Source of the DNA: Ruegeria_C sp040830705
Lineage (GTDB): Bacteria; Pseudomonadota; Alphaproteobacteria; Rhodobacterales; Rhodobacteraceae
Length of the DNA stretch: 64,000 nt
Assembly (NCBI GenBank): GCA_040830705.1
Contig: JBFOME010000014.1
Span: forward strand, 31,900 to 95,899
Direction of reading: 5' to 3'
Shown here: positions 16,476-25,362 of the stretch, piece by piece
How positions within the stretch are numbered: position 1 is the first letter of the stretch
Layout: each line of letters starts with the position of its first letter
Notes under the pieces: model-generated
Database searches by the model: none
Told to the model about the DNA's origin: nothing
Seen by the model: only the letters and a program-made list of their open reading frames with translations
Made by a program: the position numbers and the translations under genes

Positions 16476-17882
16476 ATGGTTGATAATGCGATCCCCCGAC
16501 ACTGGCCCAAGTCCAGCTATGACCCAAAATACGATCCTATTGTCGATGCCGGTCCCGGCCATAACCGCGACCACGCGCCGACCTACTGGATCGGAACCGC
16601 CGGTACTCCGCCCCAGGATGACGGCCCCGTCTCGGGCGATTTCGACGCTGATGTCGTTGTCATCGGGTCGGGCTATACCGGCCTGTCCACCGCCATCCAT
16701 CTGGCCAAGGAACATGGTATTCAAGCGGTTGTGCTTGAAGCCAATACCGTTGCCTGGGGCTGCTCGACCCGCAATGGCGGGCAGGCCCAGATCTCGTCGG
16801 GGCGGCTGAAACGGTCGCAGTGGATTCAGCGCTGGGGCGTTGACGTGGCCAAGGGCATGCATGCCGAGGTTACCGAAGCGTTTGAGCTGTTCAATGACCT
16901 GATCGCGCAGGATGACATCAACTGCGATCCACAGCCCGGCGGGCATTACTACATCGCCCACCGGGAAAAGGTGATGGCTGGGCTGAAAAGCGAAAGCGCA
17001 CTGCTGAACGACACGTTCGGCTATGGCTCTCGCATCATGTCGCGGGACGAGCTGCATGAAGGCCATGTGCGCGACCAGGAAGCCGCCGGCGCCATGTGGG
17101 AACCCGACGGCACCTGCATCCATGCGGGCAAGCTGGCCTTTGGCTATGTCAACATGGCCCGCCGTCTGGGGGCAAAGATCCACACGGCCAGCCCGGTGAC
17201 CGGATGGACCGTCAAGAACGGCGTGCATCATCTGCGCACGCCGGGCGGAACCGTGCGGGCCAAGAAGGTGGCGCTTGCCACCGCAGGCTACACCCCTCCG
17301 GGTCTGAACAAGAAGACCAAGCATCGCCTGATGCCAATCCTGTCAAACTCGCTGGTCACCCGCCCCCTGACAGAGGCGGAACTGGCCGAATGCGGCATCC
17401 AGACCAAATCTCCGCTGACCGATACGCGCACCTTGCGCCACTACTATCGTCTTTTGCCTGACAACCGAATGCAGATCGGCAGCCGCAGCGCCCTGACCGG
17501 GCGGGATGCGGAAAACGAAAAGCACCTGGACCTGTTGAAGAAAGGTCTGGCCCGGAAATTCCCCGCACTGGAGGATATCAACCTGGATTATTCCTGGTGG
17601 GGATGGGTCGATGTCAGCCATGACATGATGCCACGGATCTTTCAGCCGGATCCGGATGAAAGCATCTATTACGCCATGGGCTATGGCGGCAACGGCGTGA
17701 TGTATTCCGCGCAGGCAGGGCGTCGCATGGCCCAGCTGGTAGCGGGCGACAAATCGGACAAGGCGTTTTCGCTACCGATCTTCACGTCCCCGCTGCCCAG
17801 CCATGGGCTGCTGACCCCATTCCGCCGGGTCGGTCAGAAATTTGCCTATGTCTGGTACTACCTGAAGGACGAAATCATCTAG
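16476..17882 (+). CDS. FAD-dependent amine oxidoreductase, TauY-like (putative taurine dehydrogenase large subunit)
   Basis: 468 residues, DAO superfamily. The dinucleotide-binding motif is VVVIGSGYTGLSTAIHLA (about residues 60-78), followed by WGCSTRNGGQAQ, where FAD is usually gripped, and C-terminal YSWWGWVDVSHDMMPRI and GYGGNGVMYSAQAGRRMA. The whole pattern resembles TauY, which oxidises taurine to sulfoacetaldehyde and passes electrons to a cytochrome; gamma-glutamylputrescine oxidase (PuuB) is the main alternative. Position behind TRAP-usp-TauX-like genes and before a YeiH-type exporter supports an aminosulfonate substrate. Confidence 0.7.
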   Translation: MVDNAIPRHWPKSSYDPKYDPIVDAGPGHNRDHAPTYWIGTAGTPPQDDGPVSGDFDADVVVIGSGYTGLSTAIHLAKEHGIQAVVLEANTVAWGCSTRNGGQAQISSGRLKRSQWIQRWGVDVAKGMHAEVTEAFELFNDLIAQDDINCDPQPGGHYYIAHREKVMAGLKSESALLNDTFGYGSRIMSRDELHEGHVRDQEAAGAMWEPDGTCIHAGKLAFGYVNMARRLGAKIHTASPVTGWTVKNGVHHLRTPGGTVRAKKVALATAGYTPPGLNKKTKHRLMPILSNSLVTRPLTEAELAECGIQTKSPLTDTRTLRHYYRLLPDNRMQIGSRSALTGRDAENEKHLDLLKKGLARKFPALEDINLDYSWWGWVDVSHDMMPRIFQPDPDESIYYAMGYGGNGVMYSAQAGRRMAQLVAGDKSDKAFSLPIFTSPLPSHGLLTPFRRVGQKFAYVWYYLKDEII

Positions 17883-18110
17883 CATGACCGGCGTTCAACC
17901 ACCGAGACCGCAAGCGTTCATAAAGATGAAAACGACCAAGGAAGACATGCGCTCAAATCGCGCAGCCTGACACTAGCTCCCGCCGCTGCCAGCCGGTTGC
18001 GGCGGGATCAGAACGATACTAGTAGACACTCGACCGGGCGAATGGCCCGAACTATCGGCACCCCGAAGCCCGCCTCGCCAGCCAAGGGTGCCACTTTCAG
18101 GAATACCAGG

Positions 18111-19145
18111 ATGCAAACAGCAGATTTCACCCGTACCAAGGTGCGGGGTTTTTCGGATTTCTTGCGGCAGAACGGGCAAGGTTTCCTTGTCTCTGCCGTT
18201 GTAGCAGCGGCGGCGCAGTTTCTGTCGGAACATTACGGCGCGCCCGCGATGCTGATGGCCCTGCTGCTTGGCATCGCCTTCCACTTTCTGGCCGAGGACG
18301 GCCCCTGCAAGCCCGGAATCGAGTTTACCTCGCGCACCGTTCTGCGATTTGGCGTCGCCCTGCTGGGCGCGAGGATCAGCGTGGAATTGATGGTGGGGCT
18401 GGGCGCCGGCTTGATCACCGTGGTTGTCATTGCAGTTGTGGCGACGATTCTCTTTGGCCTACTTGGCGCGCGGCTGCTGGGCCGGGGCTGGCGTTTTGGG
18501 TTGCTCACCGGCGGCTCAGTGGCGATCTGCGGCGCATCGGCAGCGATGGCGATCTCGGCGGTGCTGCCCAAGAACGAGCATTCCGAACGCAACCTGATCT
18601 TCACTGTCTTGGCGGTGACCTGCCTTTCTACGGTTGCGATGATCGTCTACCCCATCCTGACCGAGGCGTTCGATTTCAACTCCGAGTATTCCGGTGTTTT
18701 CCTCGGCGGCACGATCCACGATGTGGCGCAGGTTGTTGGCGCGGGTTTCTCAGTCTCTGACGAGACCGGTGAGGTCGCAACCCTGGTCAAGCTGATCCGT
18801 GTCGCGATGCTGGCCCCGGTGGTTCTGGTGATCTCGGTCCTGGTCCGCAAATATGCCGAAGACGGAGCAACCGATGGCAAACGGCCCCCGGTTCTGCCCT
18901 TCTTTGTCGTCGGGTTCCTGATCTTCGCCGTGTTGAACTCGCTGGGCCTGATCCCGGCCGCCGTTGTCGATGTGATGAGCAGTCTCAGCCGCTGGGCGTT
19001 GCTGATCTCAATCGCTGCGGTTGGCATGAAAACCTCGCTCAAGCGTATCCTTGACGTAGGCGGTCAGGCCATCGTGCTTATCGTCGCTGAAACCATCTTC
19101 ATCGCCATCTTTGTCCTGCTGGGCGTTGTGCTGATCGGCCATTAA
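18111..19145 (+). CDS. YeiH-family (UPF0324) putative sulfate/anion exporter
   Basis: 344 residues, about ten transmembrane helices. The family signature SVAICGASAAMAISAV and the paired VFLGGTIHDVAQVVGAG are clear. Several members are annotated as putative sulfate exporters and lie beside sulfonate catabolism genes. I chose ATG 18111 because AGGAAT precedes it and upstream codons give a non-membrane, Pro/Arg-rich extension. It starts 228 bases after the oxidoreductase gene on the same strand. Export of sulfite or sulfate freed from a sulfonate is a reasonable inference. Confidence 0.8.
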   Translation: MQTADFTRTKVRGFSDFLRQNGQGFLVSAVVAAAAQFLSEHYGAPAMLMALLLGIAFHFLAEDGPCKPGIEFTSRTVLRFGVALLGARISVELMVGLGAGLITVVVIAVVATILFGLLGARLLGRGWRFGLLTGGSVAICGASAAMAISAVLPKNEHSERNLIFTVLAVTCLSTVAMIVYPILTEAFDFNSEYSGVFLGGTIHDVAQVVGAGFSVSDETGEVATLVKLIRVAMLAPVVLVISVLVRKYAEDGATDGKRPPVLPFFVVGFLIFAVLNSLGLIPAAVVDVMSSLSRWALLISIAAVGMKTSLKRILDVGGQAIVLIVAETIFIAIFVLLGVVLIGH

Positions 19146-19193
19146 TCGACCCGGCCCATCGCAGCCTCAAGTATCAAGAAAGGAAGCCAAACC

Positions 19194-19559
19194 ATGCAAT
19201 TCCACGTCATCGATATTGCCAATGACACGCCAAAATCCACCGGCCAAAGACGACTGGCAGATCTGCCGGACCGCGTCGTCTCGGGCGACCCGCACCACAA
19301 CACCGAAATTCAGTTCACCAGCCCCGATGGCAAGCTGACGGTCGGCACATGGACCTCAACCCCCGGCAAGTGGCACGCCTTCACCGACAAGGACGAATAC
19401 TGCTACATCGTCTCGGGTCACTGTGCGCTGATCCACGAGGACGGCACCCGCCGCGAATTTCGGACTGGCGCGTCGTTCTTCATCCCTGACGGTTTTGCCG
19501 GGTTCTGGGAGGTGATCGAAACCACCACCAAACACTTCGTCATTCGGGATACCAAATAA
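19194..19559 (+). CDS. Cupin-domain protein (DUF861/Cupin_3 type)
   Basis: 121 residues, a single small beta-barrel. KLTVGTWTSTPGKWHAFTDKDEYCYIVSGHCALIHEDG and TGASFFIPDGFAGFWEVIET are typical of the (S)-ureidoglycine aminohydrolase cupin group, many of which have no known activity. It is 48 bases after the exporter gene and ends the operon, facing the sugar-acid cluster. It might bind a metal or intermediate of the pathway; no reaction is assigned. Confidence 0.8.
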   Translation: MQFHVIDIANDTPKSTGQRRLADLPDRVVSGDPHHNTEIQFTSPDGKLTVGTWTSTPGKWHAFTDKDEYCYIVSGHCALIHEDGTRREFRTGASFFIPDGFAGFWEVIETTTKHFVIRDTK

Positions 19560-19591
19560 TCCCTGCCTCTGGCGCCGGAGACACCGCGTTG

Positions 19592-20362
19592 TCACCGGCC
19601 CATCCACCCCCCGTCGACCACCAGTATCTCGCCATTCACATAATCCGATGCGGAAGAGGCGAGAAATACCACCGGCCCGGCAAAGTCCTGAGGTCTGCCC
19701 CAACGCCCCTGCGGAATGCGATCCAGAATCGCCTTCGACCGGTCCGGGTCATCCTGCAAGGCCTGGGTGTTGTCGGTGGCGATGTAGCCCGGCGCGATGG
19801 CGTTGACATTCAACCCATGCGGCGCCCACTCATTGGCCAGTGCTTTGGTCAATTGCCCGATCCCACCCTTCGAGGCCGCATAGCCCGGCACTGTGATGCC
19901 GCCCTGAAAGGTCAGCAGTGAGGCGGTGAAGATGATCTTGCCACGGCCCCGTCCGACCATACCCCGTCCAATCTCACGCGAGAGAACAAACTGGGCAGAC
20001 AGGTTCACCTCGATCACTTCGTCCCACCAGTCGTCGGGATGCTCGGCGGCGGGCTTGCGTTTGATGGTTCCGGCATTGTTGACCAGAATATCCGGCTCAA
20101 CCCCGTCCGCCGCCTGTTGCGCTGCAAAGGCCTGCACCGCTGCGCGGTCGGAAAAGTCGCATTGGTAGGCCCTGAAACTGCGCCCCATCGCGGTTACAGC
20201 TTGTTCTACCGCGCTTCCCGATGGTTCCAACGACGCAGACACTCCGATGATATCGGCCCCTGCCCCGGCCAAGGCCTCAGCCATCCCGCGCCCGATGCCA
20301 CGTTTGCATCCGGTCACCAGCGCGGTTTGGCCCGAAAGATCAAAACTCTGCATCACACTCAT
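19592..20362 (-). CDS. SDR oxidoreductase, KduD-like (2-deoxy-D-gluconate 3-dehydrogenase type)
   Basis: 256 residues, classical short-chain dehydrogenase. The cofactor motif TGCKRGIG is at 17-24, NNAG at 95-98, and the catalytic residues are S148, Y161 and K165 (YAASK). LVNNAGTIKRKPAAEHPDDWW and APGYIATDNTQALQDDPDRSKAILDRIPQGRWG closely follow KduD, which interconverts keto groups of 3-deoxy-uronate derivatives using NAD(H). It overlaps the upstream dehydrogenase gene by an ATGA, so the two are coupled. A sugar acid is the expected substrate. Confidence 0.85.
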   Translation of the reverse strand: MSVMQSFDLSGQTALVTGCKRGIGRGMAEALAGAGADIIGVSASLEPSGSAVEQAVTAMGRSFRAYQCDFSDRAAVQAFAAQQAADGVEPDILVNNAGTIKRKPAAEHPDDWWDEVIEVNLSAQFVLSREIGRGMVGRGRGKIIFTASLLTFQGGITVPGYAASKGGIGQLTKALANEWAPHGLNVNAIAPGYIATDNTQALQDDPDRSKAILDRIPQGRWGRPQDFAGPVVFLASSASDYVNGEILVVDGGWMGR

Positions 20363-21399
20363 GCGTCCTCTCCCACCTTGATGAGGCTTTTCAGCGCGGT
20401 CGGGCTACGGTCCAGCGCCTCGAAGGCGGCCTGAATCTCGGCCAGCGGGCTGACATCGGTGATAACCGTCTCGGCATCGATGCCGCCATTCGCAATCAGC
20501 GTGATTGCTTTCTCGTAATCTTCGGGCTCATAGACCCGTGCGCCGATCAGCTTCAATTCCCGCCAGAAGAACTGAAACAGATCGATGTTGGGTTTCTGCG
20601 CATGGATGGCTACCATCACGATCCGCGCCCGCGTCGCCGCCACCGCCGTCATCGCATCAACGCCCGGCTGCGTGCCCGAAACCTCAAACACCACTTCCGC
20701 GCCCTTGCTGCCCGTTCGCGCCTCGACCGTGGCGGGCAGATCACCCTCGACCGGGTTGACCGTATCGAAACCCAGTTTCTTAGCGATGGCGAGGCGGTTG
20801 GCGTTGACCTCGGAGATCAGCACATTGCCCCCAGCATCGCGGGCGACCATTGCCACCAGCACCCCGATGGGGCCGCCGCCGATCACCACCACATCCTCAC
20901 CCGGTTGCAGGTCCGAGAGCCGCACGTCATGGCAGGCCACCGCCACCGGTTCGATCAGCGCGGCATGGTCCATGCGCAGATCGTCGGGCAGCACATGCAG
21001 CGTATGGGCGGGCACGGTCCAAAGCTCTTGCATCGCGCCATCGGTATCAAGGCCGAGGAATTTCAGATTATGGCAGATATGCGGATGCCCGGCACGGCAG
21101 GCCGGGCACTTACCACAAGGATCCAGCGGGCGGACGACAACTTTCTGGCCGGATTTGACGGTATCGACGCCATCACCTACCGCTTCCACGACGCCCGACA
21201 TTTCGTGACCGATCACCCGGTCAAAGCCGACGCGCGCGTCCATATTGCCGTGATAGACATGCATGTCGGTGCCACAGATGCCGCAATAGGCGATGCGGAT
21301 TGTCGCCTCACCTGCACCCGGTTCGGGCGCCGCTCTCTGTTCGACCGAAAACGTCTTGTCGCCCCGATAGAAGGCAGCAGTGATGGTCTGATCGCTCAT
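20359..21399 (-). CDS. Zinc-dependent medium-chain alcohol/polyol dehydrogenase
   Basis: 346 residues. Catalytic zinc ligands fit C39 (CGICGTD) and H65-E66 (GHEMSG); the structural zinc loop is C95, C98, C101, C109 (CGKCPACRAGHPHIC). The coenzyme motif is VVIGGGPIGVLVAMVA. It belongs to the sorbitol/L-idonate/threonine dehydrogenase group and oxidises a secondary alcohol of a sugar or sugar acid with NAD(P)+. It is first in a two-gene operon with the KduD-like SDR, preceded by a 229-base promoter region holding a GntR-type operator. Confidence 0.88.
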   Translation of the reverse strand: MSDQTITAAFYRGDKTFSVEQRAAPEPGAGEATIRIAYCGICGTDMHVYHGNMDARVGFDRVIGHEMSGVVEAVGDGVDTVKSGQKVVVRPLDPCGKCPACRAGHPHICHNLKFLGLDTDGAMQELWTVPAHTLHVLPDDLRMDHAALIEPVAVACHDVRLSDLQPGEDVVVIGGGPIGVLVAMVARDAGGNVLISEVNANRLAIAKKLGFDTVNPVEGDLPATVEARTGSKGAEVVFEVSGTQPGVDAMTAVAATRARIVMVAIHAQKPNIDLFQFFWRELKLIGARVYEPEDYEKAITLIANGGIDAETVITDVSPLAEIQAAFEALDRSPTALKSLIKVGEDA

Positions 21400-21458
21400 G
21401 ATCTTGCGTCCTTGTCTGAGTTCCGTGCGGCGCGTCGCTCCGGTTGGGCTTGGAATAA

Positions 21459-21473
21459 TTTGGTACGACCAAA
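21459..21473. promoter_or_regulatory. GntR-type operator TTTGGTACGACCAAA
   Basis: A perfect inverted repeat, TTTGGT-ACG-ACCAAA, 60 bases upstream of the dehydrogenase start. TGGTnnnACCA is the core expected for FadR/FCD-type GntR proteins. Near-identical sites lie at 30219-30233 and 32977-32991, either side of the gntR gene at 30348. Confidence 0.65.
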
Positions 21474-21497
21474 ATTGACTCCGTTTTTGCGAGACAC

Positions 21498-21512
21498 GTT
21501 GACTTTGTCAAC
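21498..21512. promoter_or_regulatory. Palindrome GTTGACTTTGTCAAC upstream of the dehydrogenase operon
   Basis: GTTGAC-TTT-GTCAAC is a perfect inverted repeat in the same spacer. On the minus strand it contains TTGACA, a possible -35 element, although no good -10 sits at the right distance. It may be a second regulator site. Confidence 0.35.
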
Positions 21513-21628
21513 AATTAAAAGGTTTCTTCGGAAGGCGATGCGCGTCTCGCCCAACCCTGGGGTGCGTTTTGGTGTGATGATATGGTGAGGGGCATGAAAT
21601 GCCCCCCCAAGGAAGACATCTCCCGATC

Positions 21629-22492
21629 TCATCCGAAATGCGCCTTGAATCGCGCGATACAGTCGCGGAACCCGGCCTCGAAATCGCCATCTCCCGAATG
21701 GTAGACGGATTCAAAGCTGATCACGCCGTCATAGCCATCACGGCGCAGCGCGTCAGCCATGGGCTGGAACTGGTCCGCCAACTGCCCCTCACCCATCGCC
21801 CGCACCTCCAGCGTGGCACGTGGCGTATCGACTTGGACATCCTTGATATGGACATGGCCCAGATACCCGTCCTTCACTTCTTCATAGCCATCCGGATAGG
21901 CGCGCTCGTGACACCAGCAATTGTTGGCCGGATCCCAGAGCACCTTTAGCACATCTTTCGCGTCCAGATCGTCGATCAGCTTGCGCCCGGTATAGTTGGA
22001 ATTAACCATTGTGCCGTTGCCGGTCTCCACCACCAGCGTCACGCCCGCGTCGCGCGCCACGTCGACCGCCGGCGCGATCAGGGGCAGGATCGCGTCCCAT
22101 GCGCCTTTGGCCACATTCCACTTCTCCGCCCCGTTCCGCCCCCAGAGAATCTGTTCCTTCTTCGGTGTCATGATCCGCACCAGAGGCGAGCCAACGACAT
22201 GGGCCATCTCGATCACCCGTTTCAACGCGTCCATATGCTGGACGTGCAGATCATCGCCAGGTGTGTTGGCGACCGTCATCCCGGCAAAGATATGGCGGCT
22301 GAGGCAGGACACCGGCTTGCCGCGATCCCTGAGCAGTGTGTCGATCTCGCGGATTTCGGCGGGCGTGTGATCGCCCACCTCGGTCTCGCCGACAAATTGC
22401 AGTTCGGCATAGGTGAGGCCAAACTCATCCATCACATCCACCGCATGACCCAGATCGCGGCTGATGCCGTCGCAGATTACACCAAGTTTCAT
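21629..22492 (-). CDS. Sugar phosphate isomerase/epimerase family TIM-barrel protein
   Basis: 287 residues of the AP-endonuclease-2-like TIM barrel (hydroxypyruvate isomerase, xylose isomerase-like). Candidate metal and catalytic residues lie in TLVVETGNG, LWDPANNCWCHERA, GHVHIKDVQ and VISFESVYHSGDGD. Such enzymes isomerise or epimerise ketoses and keto acids with a divalent metal. It is the last gene of the long minus-strand transport and catabolic operon, 10 bases after the dehydrogenase gene. The exact substrate is unknown. Confidence 0.82.
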   Translation of the reverse strand: MKLGVICDGISRDLGHAVDVMDEFGLTYAELQFVGETEVGDHTPAEIREIDTLLRDRGKPVSCLSRHIFAGMTVANTPGDDLHVQHMDALKRVIEMAHVVGSPLVRIMTPKKEQILWGRNGAEKWNVAKGAWDAILPLIAPAVDVARDAGVTLVVETGNGTMVNSNYTGRKLIDDLDAKDVLKVLWDPANNCWCHERAYPDGYEEVKDGYLGHVHIKDVQVDTPRATLEVRAMGEGQLADQFQPMADALRRDGYDGVISFESVYHSGDGDFEAGFRDCIARFKAHFG

Positions 22493-22502
22493 GACCCCCT
22501 CC

Positions 22503-23390
22503 TCACCGATGCAGTTCCGCGCCCACGATCTCTTCCATCACGCGGGTGCAGATCCAGTTGTCACCATGGGGATACTTCGTCTTGCCCTGATGGAATATCT
22601 GCATCGCGGTGGCTGCCATGAAGAGCGGCACGCCAAGTTCTTCGCCCATGTTGAGCGAGATGGTCAGGTCCTTGTGCATGGTGCCGATCCCCGACCCGGT
22701 GCCCTCGAACTTGCGGTCGATGATGTTGCTCAGTGCCGAGTTGGTGACGCCGCAACCGGCGCTTGACGTGGAGAAAACGTTATAGAGCACATCGCCGCTC
22801 ACCCCCGCCTTTGCCGCCAGCGCCGCCGCTTCGAAGGTTGCACTGAATATGGCCCCGATCAGCGATTGCAGGCAGGCTTTGACGACCTGCCCTTCGCCCG
22901 GCCCGGTGCCGACGCGGTGGATACTGCCCGAGACCGCCTGCATCACCGGCGCGTATTGGTCCAGCACCTCTGCCGCACCCGCTGCCATCATGGTCAGCGT
23001 GCCGCCCTGTGCGCCGGGAAAGCCACCCGAAACCGGGCTGTCGATCAGGTGGATGCCCGAACCCTCCATGGCCGCACCGATCTCTCTAGCCTCTGCCGGC
23101 TTGATCGTGGCCGTCAGGATCACCGCGCCACCGGGCCGCATATGGCTGACCAGCCCCTGTGCCCCCAGAATGACCGATTTCGCCTGATCGCCATTCATCA
23201 CCATGACGTAGACTGCATCAGCCTTCGCCCCAACCTCTGCTGCATCTGCGGCGGGGTGTCCGCCCATCTCACCAAAGGCCGCCATCCGGCTCTCGTCCAG
23301 ATCGATGCCCCAGGTCTCAAACCCGTTCGCCATCAGGTTCTTGGCCAGCCCGCTGCCCATATCCCCCAATCCGATTACGCCTACACGCAT
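22503..23390 (-). CDS. Beta-hydroxyacid dehydrogenase (3-HIBADH family), L-threonate dehydrogenase-like
   Basis: 295 residues. Rossmann motif GLGDMGSGLAKNL at the N-terminus, substrate loop DSPVSGGFPGAQGG, and the catalytic Lys segment GEGQVVKACLQSLIGA are all present. The sequence looks closest to the L-threonate dehydrogenase (LtnD) branch of the family, which oxidises a 2-hydroxy group of a four-carbon acid, but tartronate-semialdehyde reductase-like roles remain possible. It is one of three paralogous dehydrogenases in this cluster and lies 10 bases before the isomerase gene. Confidence 0.82.
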   Translation of the reverse strand: MRVGVIGLGDMGSGLAKNLMANGFETWGIDLDESRMAAFGEMGGHPAADAAEVGAKADAVYVMVMNGDQAKSVILGAQGLVSHMRPGGAVILTATIKPAEAREIGAAMEGSGIHLIDSPVSGGFPGAQGGTLTMMAAGAAEVLDQYAPVMQAVSGSIHRVGTGPGEGQVVKACLQSLIGAIFSATFEAAALAAKAGVSGDVLYNVFSTSSAGCGVTNSALSNIIDRKFEGTGSGIGTMHKDLTISLNMGEELGVPLFMAATAMQIFHQGKTKYPHGDNWICTRVMEEIVGAELHR

Positions 23391-23525
23391 GTCACTTTCT
23401 CCCGTTTTGGCCCGGTCATACCGGGTCTGTCAGGCGCCTCGGCGCCGTTTCACTTCGGGGTTTCAGGCGCTTGAAACACGCGCCGGGCGGTCCGGAAGAC
23501 ACCCCCTGCCCTATTTGGATACAGT

Positions 23526-24428
23526 TTAGGGCACCGCGCCAGCGTGGCGGTCCCGCATCCGCTCGCGTTGCCAGATGATCACGCCCGATAGCACGATGAT
23601 AGCAGCGCCCATCAGGGTCGCCGCATCCGGCAACTGGTCGAACACGATATAGCTGGCGATCGTGAGGTAGATGAGAAAGCTGTAAGAGAACGGCATCAGG
23701 ACACTTGCGGTGGCAAAGCGATGCGCGCGCGTCAGAAACTCGTGCCCGGCCCAGGCGCACAGGCCCAGCGCGCCCCAAAGCACCAACACCAAGGGGTCCG
23801 AAGAAGGCTGCCACACCAAGTAGGCAAAGGGCGCGAGCAGGATCGTGCCGACCGCTCCGGTAAAGAACTGCATCGTGCGGCTGTTGACTTCGCCCGCAAG
23901 ATGCCGGGTGAGCAGGGCATAGATCGCAAGCCCGGTTGCGTTCAGAATGGCCAGCGGCGCTGCCCAGTGGAAATCGGCACCAAACGGGTTGATGGCAATC
24001 AGCACGCCCACGAAACCCAGCAGGATCGCGGCCCAGCGCCATGGACCCACGCGCTCTCCCAACAGAGGAACGGAGAGCAGGCAGACGATGATCGGCGCCG
24101 AGAACATGATCGCAGAGACCAGCGTCAGTGACAGGTAGGTCAGCACAAAGAAATTGCCGACCGTGGCCAGCGCCAGCGCTGCGGCCCGCAGGGTCAGCAG
24201 CCCGAAATGACGGCGAATAGGCGCGATCGGCCCCAGCCCGCGCAGGCCCGTTTCGCCCACAGAAATCACGAAATGCCCCGCATAACGCAAGAATGCCAGT
24301 TGCAACGCCGGAAAGCCCAGCGCCAGCATCCACTTGACCGAGGTGTCAACAACAGAGAACAGCAAATAGGCCGTCAGCATCATCACGATGCCCAGCGTCG
24401 GTCGGTCCGAGAGCGCCGGGACCGTCAC
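23526..24428 (-). CDS. EamA/DMT-family transporter
   Basis: 300 residues, ten transmembrane helices in two EamA repeats (about 10-135 and 145-285). I prefer the GTG at 24428, four bases after the preceding stop; a TTG at 24464 would give 12 more residues but lacks a ribosome site and overlaps the upstream gene. DMT exporters move amino acids, sugars or metabolites. Within a catabolic operon that already has a TRAP importer, it may export an inhibitory intermediate. The substrate is not predictable. Confidence 0.82.
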   Translation of the reverse strand: MTVPALSDRPTLGIVMMLTAYLLFSVVDTSVKWMLALGFPALQLAFLRYAGHFVISVGETGLRGLGPIAPIRRHFGLLTLRAAALALATVGNFFVLTYLSLTLVSAIMFSAPIIVCLLSVPLLGERVGPWRWAAILLGFVGVLIAINPFGADFHWAAPLAILNATGLAIYALLTRHLAGEVNSRTMQFFTGAVGTILLAPFAYLVWQPSSDPLVLVLWGALGLCAWAGHEFLTRAHRFATASVLMPFSYSFLIYLTIASYIVFDQLPDAATLMGAAIIVLSGVIIWQRERMRDRHAGAVP

Positions 24429-24432
24429 GGCC

Positions 24433-25329
24433 TCAGCCCGACTTGGGCGTGAAACGGGCCGCAAAATGGTCGATCATCTGGCTGACCATGTCATCGCCGC
24501 GCCCTTCCTCCACCGCCTCGCGCAGCGCCCCTAGCGCTGCCGGGGCCATCTGCGATGAGACCCCAGCATCGCGCGCCATCTGATCGTAATAGCCTACATC
24601 CTTGGCGGCGTTTTTGATCGCAAAGGCCAGCATGGCGGGGTTTCCGTCCACCCCATAGGCCTTTACGAAATCCATCATTCCCGAATGCAGCGGACCAGCG
24701 GCCATCACGTCATAGACGCTCTGCCGGGGCACGCCTGCCACGTCGGCCATGGCAAAGGCCTCGGCCATGGCATTTGCCACGGTCATGCCAAAGAAATTAT
24801 TGAGCAGCTTGACCGTGTGGCCGGAGCCCAGCGCGCCCAGATGAAAGACATTCTCGCCCAGATCATCCAGCACCGGCTTGATCTTGTCATAGGCCGCCTT
24901 GTCACCTGCCGTCATAATATTGAGCTGTCCTTCCAGCGCATGCGACGGCGTTCGGCCCAGTGGCGCGTCCAGATAGCTGCCGCCCGCCGCGGCCACCTCG
25001 GTCCCCAGCGCTCGGGTGCTGGCCGGCAGCGACGTGCCAAAATCCACGACCACCGCACCAGGGCGCAGCCCGGCAATCACGCCGTCGGGGCCACGCATCC
25101 GGCCCTCGACACTGGCCGAGGTATCCATGCACAACATCACCACGTCGCTGGCGCCCGCCACATCACGCGCGGTCGCCACTTCGGTCGCACCACGCGCCAC
25201 CGCAGCGTCGATATTCGGGCGCGAGCGATTGGCCGTGACCGTGACGCGATAGCCCTCATCCTGCAGCCGGTTGACCATGGCCGAGCCCATCAGGCCGAGG
25301 CCGATAAATCCGATGTCAGGTCTAGTCAT
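24433..25329 (-). CDS. Beta-hydroxyacid dehydrogenase (3-HIBADH family)
   Basis: 298 residues, with GFIGLGLMGSAMVNRL for cofactor, LDAPLGRTPSHALEGQLNIM in place of the common PVSGG loop, and GSGHTVKLLNNFFGMTVANA with the catalytic Lys. The altered substrate loop (PLGRT) separates it from the paralogs at 22503 and 31978 and resembles the glyoxylate/succinic-semialdehyde reductase-like branch. It probably oxidises or reduces a short hydroxy acid. It lies 33 bases after the Gfo/Idh/MocA gene. Confidence 0.82.
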   Translation of the reverse strand: MTRPDIGFIGLGLMGSAMVNRLQDEGYRVTVTANRSRPNIDAAVARGATEVATARDVAGASDVVMLCMDTSASVEGRMRGPDGVIAGLRPGAVVVDFGTSLPASTRALGTEVAAAGGSYLDAPLGRTPSHALEGQLNIMTAGDKAAYDKIKPVLDDLGENVFHLGALGSGHTVKLLNNFFGMTVANAMAEAFAMADVAGVPRQSVYDVMAAGPLHSGMMDFVKAYGVDGNPAMLAFAIKNAAKDVGYYDQMARDAGVSSQMAPAALGALREAVEEGRGDDMVSQMIDHFAARFTPKSG

Positions 25330-25362
25330 TCTGTGCCCTCCGGGAGGTTGGAAACTTGAAAC

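Noticed and set aside
15906..17324. A 472-codon open frame on the minus strand
   Set aside because: It is antisense to the usp, TauX-like and TauY-like genes and has the typical shadow composition of GC-rich coding DNA.
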